Below, in pieces: positions 1 to 44,461 of a DNA stretch of 64,000 nt. Positions within the stretch are counted from its first letter, which is position 1, and each line of letters begins with the position of its first letter. The translations under genes and the position numbers were made by a program. The DNA lies in NCBI GenBank assembly GCA_963693365.1, contig CAVNZM010000011.1, positions 8,742,001 to 8,806,000 on the forward strand, written 5' to 3'. Origin of the DNA: Amoebidium appalachense (Eukaryota; Ichthyosporea). The notes under the pieces were generated by a model. It was not told the DNA's origin. It did not search any database and worked only from the letters and a program-made list of their open reading frames with translations.

Positions 1-227
1 TACATCAAGAGTATGCATAATAAGCAGAGCCCAGCTCAGGGGCGCAGGGGGGGGGGGGGGGGAGGGGGGGGGAGGGAGGGAGGGAGGGGGGGGGGGGGCG
101 GGGAGGGGGAGGAGGGGGAATACATGTATTGGAGACCAGGAAACACGGACACAAAAACATCACAGAAAGCCAAAGTAAAGAGAAAACAAAAAACGAAAAA
201 AAGGAACAGGAAGGGGTGTTGGCGGGA

Positions 228-258
<31 letters not shown>

Positions 259-398
259 AGAATGAATGCACCAGGGAGAAAGAAGGGTGGAAACCAAAGG
301 ATGGGAGAACATAGTGCGACAAAACCAACACAGAGCAGATGAAGAAAATGGGTGGATGGGAAGCAGCTGAAAACCTGGGGGGAGGGGGGGGAAGGGGG

Positions 399-436
<38 letters not shown>

Positions 437-1150
437 ATGGGAACAACGGCTCAACACCACGTAGAATAGCATAAAGGTACAATGTGTGTGTGGGGGGGGG
501 GGGGGGGGGAAGGGGTGTGTGTGTGTGTGTGTCTGTGTGTGTGTGTGCGTGTGTGTGTGTGTGTGCATGTGTGTGTGTGTGTGTGCATGTGTGTGTGTGT
601 GTGTGCGTGTGCGTGTGCGTGTGCGTGTGTGTGTGCAAGTGTTCGTGTGTGTGTGTGTTCGTGTGCGTGTGTGTGCGCGCATGTGTGTGTGTGTTCACGT
701 GTGTATGCAGATAAAACACGTGATGCGCGTGGCAGTGAGAAGCGAGTGGCATGCAACGAACACACAAAGAGCTCACCACTGATAGAACTCTACATCACGG
801 GTGAAGGGAAGAGGTGAGAGGGGAGGGGAGGGGAGGGGGGGGGGGGGGGGAAGAGGGGTATGAAATGAGGGGCCCGCGGTGAATAATGAGAGAACAGTTT
901 ATCAAATGAAAAACAGGAAGGTTTGCAGCTTGAAAACAACAATAACATTCAAATATCAAAAGCAGAGAGTGTGTGTGAACAACAGGAAATCAGGAGGCGG
1001 TGTTAAAACTCCGCAACACACAAAGACACTCATTCAGAAAGAGAAGCGTGGATGCGAAGAAGAGACATGTGATGCACAACACTACTCAGTGACACTAGAG
1101 CAAAGAGAGGTTGTAATAGTTTGTAGATGACAGGGCGGCGGGGAGCATAC
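1..1150. other. Left-edge noncoding sequence: G tracts and TG repeats
   Basis: Most likely an intron downstream of the exon ending at 1151. The first 45 bases carry a piece of the dispersed repeat family (motif gcataataagcagagccca). Poly-G runs follow at 46-115, 229-260 and 395-434, then a TG-rich stretch at 500-705. I see no supportable exon. Confidence 0.7.
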
Positions 1151-34540
<33,390 letters not shown>

Positions 34541-35049
34541 TTTCTATGTTTTTTAGAGAACTAGCAACTAGTTACAGTGATATCACACCGCTAGGTGCTT
34601 GAATTCTTTATGTGGCGGCGATCTAATATCTGTGTTCGCCAAAGGAAAGCGAAGAATGCTCGGGCCACTCGGGCAAAGAAGTAAACCACTCTCTCTCCAA
34701 TCTGTCGGTTTTGCCAGCCGAACTATGCCCGTAACGGGCCCAACACGCTTATTGAGCCCAATATCACTAATTCTAGCACAAAAGAACCATGGCACTAGTT
34801 GTTTCTGTTGACGTTTGTAGGCCTACAAGCACGTGTCGTTTGCAAAGATCTGAAGATGCTTGCCCACCGGATCCATCAGTAATGCTCATGAAGATCCCGC
34901 GCATTAGAGTTCCCCTCGCCCATAAACCCTTTCTTTAAACCCTGAGCCCTTTTTGTCTACTAATTGTGTTCCTCTTTCGTTTCTAGGCTTTCTGTCAAAA
35001 CATGAGATGTCTAATGGGCAAAGAAAAAGGAGAAAACGAAGAAACGGAA

Positions 35050-35420
35050 CGGTTGTGCCGCGCGCGGCCGCTCACGGTTCCAAAATGGAATGATTGGTTG
35101 AACGATCTCAGTTAGTCAGCTGTGATTGGTCTACATAATTTTGGAACGATTACGTCACCTTCGCCGACTCGAGTCGGTGCGTCGCATGAAAGCAACCTTC
35201 CACAGATAGAGAGCCTTGCTCAAAAGCTTTCACCTTCTGCGTTGAGAAATATTCGTGCGGTAAACTAAGATATTCAACATGTTTTTGGTAGGCGAGTTTT
35301 GGCTTTGCAGCTGCTCGATCTAGAATTTTGCAGTTCCCTGGGGCTGGTGTAATATGATTGGTCACCTATAGTTCTTCCAATCAAGGCACAGATGACGAAG
35401 TGAGCCCGTCAAAGTTGCCG
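35050..35420 (-). promoter_or_regulatory. Candidate promoter/5' region of the RhoGEF gene
   Basis: Upstream of the ATG at 34540 lies a CpG-rich patch (gccgcgcgcggccgc, around 35057-35071), three ATTGG boxes (CCAAT on the gene strand) at 35091-35100, 35121-35130 and 35355-35361, one CCAAT at 35377, and a CRE-like TTACGTCA at 35150-35157. This clustering is unlike the surrounding repeat DNA. The transcription start is not resolved. Confidence 0.45.
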
Positions 35421-35715
35421 ATGGCGCTAGCATGATTCATAGCCAACCATTCATCATTCTGTTACGCCTTGGCCCACGAGCTCCTGCCACGCACACAACG
35501 GTTGACACGCACACGCAGGTGTGCATGTACATAAGCACGCACAGGCCCGCACGTGCACACGTATGTACACAGTCACGCACGCACACGCGCACACAAAAGC
35601 ACATACAAACACACGCAATCGCGCACACATACACATGTGCGCAAACGCACACGCACACGTACAGGCTCGCGCGCGAGAGATGCATGCGCGCCGCACACAC
35701 GGTGACACAACACAC

Positions 35716-35812
<97 letters not shown>

Positions 35813-36277
35813 ACACACAACACACGCACACACACGTACACACACGCACACGCCGGGAGGCACACACACATGTACATGTACATGTACAGCTGCAGTGTCA
35901 CACACCCACACACACGCATGCACACCGCACGAGAGATAGATACACACACGCACACACACACACACACACACACACGAGAGATGCACGCACATACACATAC
36001 ACACTCCGGTAACCGTTGAAAATTTAACGTGTTACCGTACTGCTGCAAACCGCACGCGCACAATTTTTGTTTTTAAACAAAAACTACAGAATCGCACCAA
36101 GGCTCAGCACACATATCGAGGCCAAATAAATTTATAACGGTTACACGACCTGATGCCCATGGGTGCCCCTATGTACACACACAGTAGTGGCCATGTCTAA
36201 AATCATTCCCCGCTCTGTCACCGTGTCACTGACCAGTCTGGCATTTAATATATGCAGTCCCCCCTCGAGCTCCCCCG

Positions 36278-36308
<31 letters not shown>

Positions 36309-36375
36309 CCCCCCCTCCGCCCCCCCAAAAAAAGAAATTAAAAAAAGAAAACCGTTAACAATAAACACGCACGCG

Positions 36376-36416
<41 letters not shown>

Positions 36417-36420
36417 GCAC

Positions 36421-36453
<33 letters not shown>

Positions 36454-36711
36454 TGCAGTGCACACACAAAAAATAAAAAGGTGTGTTGACTAAAGTTCAG
36501 AATGTTGAATATCATTGAATACAGTGACATTGAATATTTATTGGTGACTTGTGGATGAATGTTGAATATCATTGAATACAGTGACTAATATTTATTATTA
36601 CTTGTGGAGGACTTGCCCCTTCCGTCCTCCCCCCCCCCCCCCCCCCCCCCCCCAGGCCGGCCTCCCATCCTCCCCCCTTCTCCCCCCTCCCCCCACCCCC
36701 CCCCCCCCCCA

Positions 36712-36759
<48 letters not shown>

Positions 36760-36779
36760 CACACGCACACACACGCACA

Positions 36780-36843
<64 letters not shown>

Positions 36844-37519
36844 CGATCGGGACGTCGATCGGGACGGCATATAGTGTATACTAAAAAATAAAATATGTTT
36901 AAAATCTTGCTAAAATTAGAGCAGCCCCGGCTGCAGAGAAGGTAATATGAACACCAATTCTAATAAACGTCACACTTTGGATTAGAACAGTTATATAAAA
37001 GGTTACCTTAGTAGGATTACAAGTAGAGCATAATACATTAACATCTCAGGGCTGATTACAAAGATAAAAAATTAAAACGGTTAAGTAATAAGGTAAGGCC
37101 ATAATCTCAGACAATACTAAATGGGTGAGTACACCTACGCCCCCGTGCTAACCTAAGGAGAGAGAGGCAAAGAATAAATAAATAAATAAGCTAAAAACAC
37201 TACATATTGCTATACGGAGTCATATAAAACATGAGAATTAATGCATACCGTAAAAAGTAGTAGAGCAAAGAATTCATTATAATGATATATTATTAGGTAA
37301 ATACAGGTGCGTGAAGAGCATAAGAATCACGTGCACGCGTGAGTTTGGCAAATCCACACACACACACGCACACACACACAAAAAAAAAAAAATACACACA
37401 AAGCATTCCCCTTACCTTGGCCCTCCGAGAACCTCCCCCCCCCCCCTCCCCCCCTCCTTCCCCTCCCCCCCCCCCCCCCCCCCCCCTTCAAAAACACACG
37501 CGCGTGCACACACCCACAT
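35421..37519. other. Region between the RhoGEF promoter and the GyrI-like gene
   Basis: Holds compound (CA)n (35470-36003), a poly-C tract (36278-36325), another C tract and (CA)n (36630-36840), an AT-rich unique stretch (36880-37330) with taaataaataaataa near 37175, and C-rich DNA up to 37490. No coding signal. AATAAA on the minus strand near 36587-36598 could serve the exon ending at 37520. Confidence 0.6.
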
Positions 37520-37861
37520 CTACACCTCAGGTTTCACAGCCTCATAAATGTCAATATTGTAAATCCCCTTCTCCAAATCACGCCCCTTACAATATACCTC
37601 GAAAAACGGACGCGAATAATCCGCTTCATGCCCTTCCATCTTCCGAACCAACTCGGTCACTTCTGACCACGATTTCATGTTCTCAGTCTGTCTCGCTCCC
37701 TTGTATTCCTTGACAGCGTATAATCCCGCAGGAATGATTTCTGTTTCTATTTCTCCTTTTCCAACTGTTCCCATCGGGACGACAAGGGAGGCGCCGGCTG
37801 CGAGCCCCTTGCCGACCGGTGTTTGCATGAGGTAGATCATGAGTTCACACACACACACTCT
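37520..37861 (-). CDS. Second, alternative terminal exon of the GyrI-like gene
   Basis: An open segment of 113 codons plus TAG encodes a second version of the same domain half ([43 protein letters not shown]). It is about half identical in protein to 40979-41317, and the key positions are kept. No first exon lies between it and 40979. An acceptor at 37862-37863 (gag within a GA run) would join it in phase 0 to the exon ending at 42858. Alternatives are a separate gene with an unfound first exon, or a decaying duplicate. The absence of stops over 340 bases argues for selection. Confidence 0.65.
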   Translation of the reverse strand, partial: RVCVCELMIYLMQTPVGKGLAAGASLVVPMGTVGKGEIETEIIPAGLYAVKEYKGARQTENMKSWSEVTELVRKMEGHEADYSRPFFEVYCKGRDLEKGIYNIDIYEAVKPEV

Positions 37862-38169
37862 CTCTCTCTCTGTGTGTGTGTGTGTATGGGAAAGAGAGGG
37901 GGGAGGGTGGGGGGCGTGGGGGAGGAAGATAGAGAGAGGGACGTGGCCCAGGGGGGAGGTGGGGGGGGGAAGTACACATGCATGTGTGTGTGTGTGTGTG
38001 TGTCAGTCATGTGTGTATGAGGAGGAGGGGCCCGGTGGTGGTGGTGGTGGTGGTGGTGGTGTGGGGGGGGGGGGGGGGGGGGGGGGGGGGGTAAGAATGG
38101 GTGTTTATTAGTGTGTTGGGGGACTCCTACGATTAGCATGAACGCCTTTGTGTGGGAGGGGGAGAAACA

Positions 38170-38214
<45 letters not shown>

Positions 38215-38601
38215 GGGGGGTTGCAGTTGACAGTACCAAGTACAAATCCACCACTGCTGTATAGTTACGTGTGTATAGTTACGTGTGTATAGTTACGTGT
38301 GTATGCCAAACAGAGTACACACAACGTAAATGATCAACAGGGGGAACGCAAGTGGGGAGGGGAGGGGGGCGGGGGGAGGGGGGGGGGGGGGAGAGAGAGA
38401 AGGGGGAGCCAGGTTCTTACGAGGGTGTAATTTTAACTGCTAGGAGCGAATAACAAGCCTGGTAAGAGTAGACGTTTTAGAATAAGAAAGGAGAGAGAGG
38501 AGGGGGGGAGGGGAGGGAGGGGGGAGGAGTGGCGAAGGAAAGTTGCCATAACAGGTGTTTTGGTCGTTCAGGAGAGTGTAGCCCCGTGGCGGGCGGGGGG
38601 T

Positions 38602-38644
<43 letters not shown>

Positions 38645-38805
38645 GCTGGAATGCAGAACACTGAACTTAGTACAACTGAAGTCTGAGAGACACTGTGCAG
38701 GGCACATGCAAAAGCCAACACACTATTGTGCAACAAAGCACGGGGGAGGGGGGAGGGGGGAGGGGGGGGGAGAGGGGGGATTGGGGTGTGTGTGTGTGGG
38801 TGGGT

Positions 38806-38856
<51 letters not shown>

Positions 38857-39767
38857 TGGAAGAACACGAGCACACGCAACAGCATACTGGAGTCTATGAA
38901 TATATCCATAGACTCGCACACTTGAAAACTTCCGAACACTTTAGAATACGTCAACATGCCCTTTGTATCCCCCCCTCCCCCCCCCCCCCCCCCCCCATCT
39001 CTCTCTCTCTCTCCCCCCCCCCCCCCCCCCCCCCCCTCCCCTTCCCCCTCCCTCCCCTTACACCTCCCCCCCAGAGTCAACCTGCTCCGAGCAGAATTTG
39101 TCACAGAATTATTCAGCAAAAGCAACAAAATTATTTTGCAGAATAATGCAACAAAATTAATCTATGTACTAAAAGCAGAATTATTTTGCTAGAAGCAAAT
39201 TTACACATTCTGCTGCCGGGGGCAGACTGAATTATTCTGCCTTCTGCCGAATGATTCTGCTAAAAGCATCAGGATCATTCTGCTAAGAAGCAAAATGATT
39301 TTTCTTGAAACAGAATAACTCAGCTTTTGCAGAATAATTCTGCTTTAAACAGAATAACTCTGCTTTTGCAGACTACTTCTGCTTTTAACAGAATATTCAG
39401 CGGAATTTTTCTGCATTGTTATCTGAATTATCCCTCCCCCCCTCTCCCCCCAAACACACGTGCACACACACCCATGTACACATACACACGCACGTGCGCG
39501 TACACACATGCACACATGCACACACACACACACACCTTCCCCTGGACATGTGTGTGATCTGTATATCATTGTTGAACTGCCACGGTGATGGTGTCGTAGT
39601 AAGAGCACAAACCTTCTCCACCCTTTCACTGCTTCCAGCTACCGGTCACATTGCACCAATTTGAAAGCAAAAAAAATCTCTTTCAGATTTGAACCCCGTG
39701 ACTCCGGATTCCAAACAATCATGCCCCCCGCCCACAATCCCTTCCTCCTCCCTCCCCTCCCCCCCCC

Positions 39768-39798
<31 letters not shown>

Positions 39799-40046
39799 AC
39801 ACCCTCCATCCCTTCCCGGACCCCCACCCTCCTCTTCCCCTGCCTTCCCGTTCCTCCCTCTCAGTGGTACCTGGGCACACAAAGGTACAAACACACCATA
39901 CATACCCCCCCCCCCCCCCCCCCCCTCCTCCGAGCCGTTGATCGGCCAGAGAATTTGTGGTTCCCACTCGAATGCCCATGATAATCATACTAAGCACAGG
40001 GAACCCCGAATTTGCAATTGAAAACTTTGTTACACCGATTATGTTG

Positions 40047-40116
<70 letters not shown>

Positions 40117-40671
40117 TATGCATTCGCTTGTGCATGTGCAAGTGCGCACGGTGTGCGTGTTTTTGCAATAACCTCCGGGCAAAAACAATGAACTCATATT
40201 CATGTCTGCTTTGCTCAAGTGAGACATTACTAATAATGTCCTAACACTAAATTCTACATTTATGTATAGTACAAAAGAAAATGTCACAAAGTTTAAACTT
40301 TCCACATTCCGAGGTGGTCCCAACCAGCAAACCTGAAGAGATCAGACAATAATTTCACACACACGTATAGCTACATAGTATTTATTATCCATCTACTACC
40401 TATTCTTATTGAACATTATCTACTTCCTATATATATACATTATCACTCTGTTACAGATACACCAGCGAGCGATGCACAAACACGCACACACACGGGACTA
40501 CCCCGCCAAAACATCCTTTCCGTCTCTTTTTCACACACACTACAGTGATGGCAAACAAACACGCAAAAACGTGTGCGCGGACAGACACACAAGCACACAC
40601 ACACACACACACCCTGACACTATCACAAACCCCATAACCGAAGGTGCTTGTCACCAACAGTTACGAGCTGG

Positions 40672-40704
<33 letters not shown>

Positions 40705-40785
40705 ACAAAAACAAAAAAAAAAAAAAAAACGCGCGCGCGCGCGCACACACGCACACACGCACACACGCACACACACACACAAAAG

Positions 40786-40816
<31 letters not shown>

Positions 40817-40978
40817 ACACCCCCACCCACACACAGAAAAAAAAAGAAAAATTAACCAGTAAAGATCAATCAATAAATGAAAAACGGAACAAAACAACAT
40901 GACAAGGATGCCGTACTGCACGGGCACACGAAGGCTCAAACCAACCACATATCCACCTCCCCTCCACTCGACCCGTAC
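37862..40978. other. Sequence between the two alternative terminal exons
   Basis: Contains several poly-G tracts (38060-38090, 38170-38212, 38605-38643, 38810-38855), a triplicated ttacgtgtgtatag unit (38262-38303), C tracts, an unusual AGAATNATTCTGC array (39083-39430), (TG)n (40046-40112) and A-rich tracts (40689-40728, 40790-40815). No exon is visible. Confidence 0.6.
39083..39430. repeat. Array of diverged palindromic AGAATNATTCTGC units
   Basis: About fifteen copies of a roughly 20-22-bp unit built on cagaataattctgc with AA/TT-rich linkers (aaaagc, ttttgc). The motif is its own near-complement, so both strands read alike. No coding potential. Confidence 0.75.
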
Positions 40979-41315
40979 TCACACCCCCTTCTTCGGTTTC
41001 ACAGGCTCATAAATGTCAACATGAAAAATCCTCTTTTCATACAGACTATCAGCATGATACCACTCAAAACACGGCCGTGTTTCATCCATTTCATACCCTT
41101 CCATCTCTTTCACCGCCCCCATCGTTTGGTCCCACGCCATTTTGAACCCGTCCTGGGGAACCGCTTTGTGTTCTCCGACGGCGTATAAACCGGCGGGAAT
41201 GATTTGTGTTTGTATTTCTTCGTTTCCTACTGTGTCCATTGAAACGACGAACCCCGCGTCCGTCGCCATCCCGGGACCCTTTTCGGGCGTTTCCATCATG
41301 TATATCATGAGCTCA

Positions 41316-41395
<80 letters not shown>

Positions 41396-41661
41396 GCGAC
41401 CAAGTTATTCAATGGGGGTATGTGTGCAGGGCAAACAAATGTGGGGATGGGGGAGGTGTGATTGGACGTGTGTGTGCCAGTGTGTATGTGTGTACGTGCC
41501 TGAACGCAGGTATGTGTGGGCTGCTAATGGGTATGTGTGTGTGTTTGTGTCGTGGGGAGGGAGAGAGAGGGGGGGGCGGGGGAGGGGGTGGGGGGGGGAA
41601 GGGATGATGGATGGATGCATAAGTGTGAAGGTATGGCTGTGTGTGGGCGGGCACGTGGTGG

Positions 41662-41729
<68 letters not shown>

Positions 41730-42998
41730 CTGTGTCTGTGAACATGAGGGTGCATACAGACGTGTGCCTGTAACCAGGCATACGGTGCTTGGATGTGTAG
41801 GGAACCATAGACCGGGGCACAGGGGGGGTTGGGGAGAGAGAGGGGGGGGGGGGGGGGGGGGGGGGAGGGTATTCGAGCTTTCAACGGGGTGTGGCGGTTG
41901 GAGAGGAGAGATGCTAAGGGGTACAAGTAAAGAAACTAAGAGATAAAGGGAAGAAGAAGCAGGAAGTAGAAGGAGGAGGGTTTAGATTGTCCAGCATCCA
42001 AGGGGATTTCTGTGAAGAAGAAACAGGGGAGGGGGGGGGGGGGGGGGGGGGGGAGGCCAAAGCGTGCCGTGTGCATAACAGCAAAGCAGGGCATCTTGAC
42101 TGGTAAAGCAGTCAAAGAGAGTAAGCCTCCCCCTCTCCCCCTCCCTGCCCCCCCTTCCCCACCCCTCCACCGCTCACAGCTCCTCTTCCCCCTCCCCCCG
42201 CACACACATGCAGACACCGGTCAGCCAGAAACCACCAAGAGACACACACAGCACAAAACAGCCACCCCGAAGTATTGTCAACTATCACACCTTCTCTCCT
42301 TTCCGTCCCCCCCCCCCCCCCCCCCCCCCCCCCCACCTCCCCCCCACCTCTTTCCCGCAGCCTCTCTCCCTCCTCCGCAAGAAACAAAAAAAAAAGTGGA
42401 GGAACCTGCAGTGTGTAGGCATCACAGGTGTTTGAAAATCATTCCCTCACACCGACAGCATCGTTACACTCAAACGGAATATAAAGCTCAAGCTTGTGTA
42501 AGTTCTTCAATATCAAAAGCAACGCGCACGGAATCCCACCGACTGGAATGAAATCCGCCTCCCTATTCATGTATGAAAGGTGTTCTGTGTGAGGGTGAAG
42601 CATCATAGAGCCGGGACAAAAATAGAAGCCAGTAGCCTGCAGAGGTGAAGGAAGGCTATGGGATGCCTCGCCGTATGTATGAGGAAGAAGGAGGGGAGGA
42701 AGGGGGTGGCGGTATGTGTCTGTGGTGGGGGGAGAAAGGGGGAAGAGGGGGAGGGGGGAAGGGAGGGAGCGAACAGAGGGAAGAATGGGTGAAGAGGGGG
42801 AAGGAGGGGGGGGGGGGGGGGGGGGGTGGAGTTGCTTAAAGGGCAGAAGTCACTCACCCCGGGCGTGATGTTCTCGATCTTAGCCCAAGCAAAGAGCTTT
42901 CCATATGCCTCCCCGTACTGCTTGCTGTCTCCAAACGGACCGTAGACACGAATGCAAGCAATCTTGGTTTCGGGGAACTCTTTCAGTGTGACCTCCAT
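40979..42998 (-). CDS. GyrI-like / AraC-type effector-binding-domain protein, proximal-exon form
   Basis: Two exons: 42858-42998 (ATG, 47 codons, donor gtgagt) and 40979-41317 (acceptor from a (CA)n tract, 112 codons plus TGA). They join in phase 0 to give 159 residues, the usual length of stand-alone GyrI-like proteins. The first exon supplies the opening strand and helix ([20 protein letters not shown], then [12 protein letters not shown]). The second supplies IIPAGLYAV and ends [10 protein letters not shown], the typical Glu-containing core and closing strand. Family members bind small molecules or inhibit gyrase in bacteria; the eukaryotic role is unknown. A minus-strand AATAAA lies about 590 bases past the stop. 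It is divergent from the gene at 43920. Confidence 0.8.
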
Positions 42999-43379
42999 GG
43001 TGAATGTTTGCTGTACTTTCCCCGGTGTTGGATGTTCAGGTAGAAATTCTCAGGTTTGTATCAGCTATGTGTTGTTGCTGTGCTGTTTTCTGTGTGTTTG
43101 TAGTTCAAAACTTGTTGCTGCAGCTCTTATCGTGACTTTCACGTTCACGCTCTCGTCATGCTTTTTGCCTGCCTCAATCTTGCTCAAGTGCCTACTTTTC
43201 TTTGTTTTGGAGCATATGCTCCATAACATGCATCTCTTTAACAAAAGCGTTTCTGAAACCTACGCTTTTACTGTATCACTATCACTTCCCACATGTCTTA
43301 CACGAAATCTTTCTTTCCCTGCCTCTTTGATTTGCGTTTTCTTCGTTCTGTCCCTCTCTTTTCTTTTTTCGTCGGCCGA

Positions 43380-43820
43380 GCCGGATGAGCCAATTTCCAT
43401 TAATGGTAACGTGAAACGTATAACGATTGGTGCATGAGAAGAATTGTTTTATTATTGGTTCAAAGTCCCTTTGGCGGGAAAAAGTCTGATATCACGTCGG
43501 GCCCTGGGAGAAATTTTTCGAGTCAAGCCTCAGTCTTTTCTTCCGCTCAATTGCAAGTTCACCTGCCCTCCGAGTTTTTCACTCTCGCTCCAACTAAAAC
43601 ACTGTTCTTGAGGGGAAAGGGGTACTTATATAGCAACTGGTGTAATGAACACCGAGACGAGAAGAGATATGTGACCCATTTCACATCTAAGCACACACAG
43701 AGTTGAACAAACCAGGCTCTGGTTTCATGGCAGGATCCGGTTTAGTTTACAGAGAGGTCGAACCAAATAGGAAAGCGAAAGGGCTGGTTCCGAGCGACCA
43801 ATAATCCCATTTACTTTTCA
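43380..43820. promoter_or_regulatory. Shared divergent promoter with E2F-like site and CCAAT boxes
   Basis: Lies between the minus-strand start at 42998 and the plus-strand start near 43920. A perfect E2F-type site TTTGGCGGGAAA sits at 43470-43481. ATTGG boxes are at 43426-43430 and 43453-43458, a CCAAT-like gccaatt near 43389, and ccaataa at 43799. A TATA-like ttatatag at 43626-43633 could serve the plus-strand gene. The region is unusually free of simple repeats, which fits functional constraint. Confidence 0.55.
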
Positions 43821-43919
43821 GACTCAGTTGGGAGCAGTGGAAAGGTGAAAGAGCTAGCTCTCATCGCCCCAATAAGATTGGGTACATCGGAATGGTTCAT
43901 AGCATCTTTTGTTCGAAAT

Positions 43920-44361
43920 ATGGGTTCTGTAGTAGTTGAAACTGAGGTCATCCCTGAGGGGAAAGCCAACGACATTGTTCAAGAGACTGAGGAGGAGGAG
44001 GAGGAGGAAGAGTCTGAAGATGACACCGTTTACCTGGACCAGGTATGATGTAAAGCATTCTTGTTCTTAGTTACTTTTTAGGTATTCTTAGGTATTCTAG
44101 CCACGGCTTATTGTAGCCTACAAGGTACAAGATTGGTAAGTCTGACGTCATAAGAGCTCAAAGACGGTAACCCAGTCTCGATGATCATTATAAATTGCTG
44201 GACCACACGATGGATGCACGGTGCAATTTTCTTAGAAGCACGATAAACCCATCAAGCTGCACGGCACATTATACCACATGTGCACATCTGTTTCTTTGGC
44301 TAACGAATCCCTCCCCCCCTCCCCCCCCCTCCACCCCCCTCCCCCCACCCCCCCCCCCCGG

Positions 44362-44399
<38 letters not shown>

Positions 44400-44426
44400 T
44401 CTCTCTCTCTCTCTCTCCCCCTCTCC

Positions 44427-44461
<35 letters not shown>

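Noticed and set aside
42952-43437. 161-codon plus-strand ORF
   Set aside because: Overlaps the first GyrI exon antisense and the promoter; no domain, and its composition is not protein-like.
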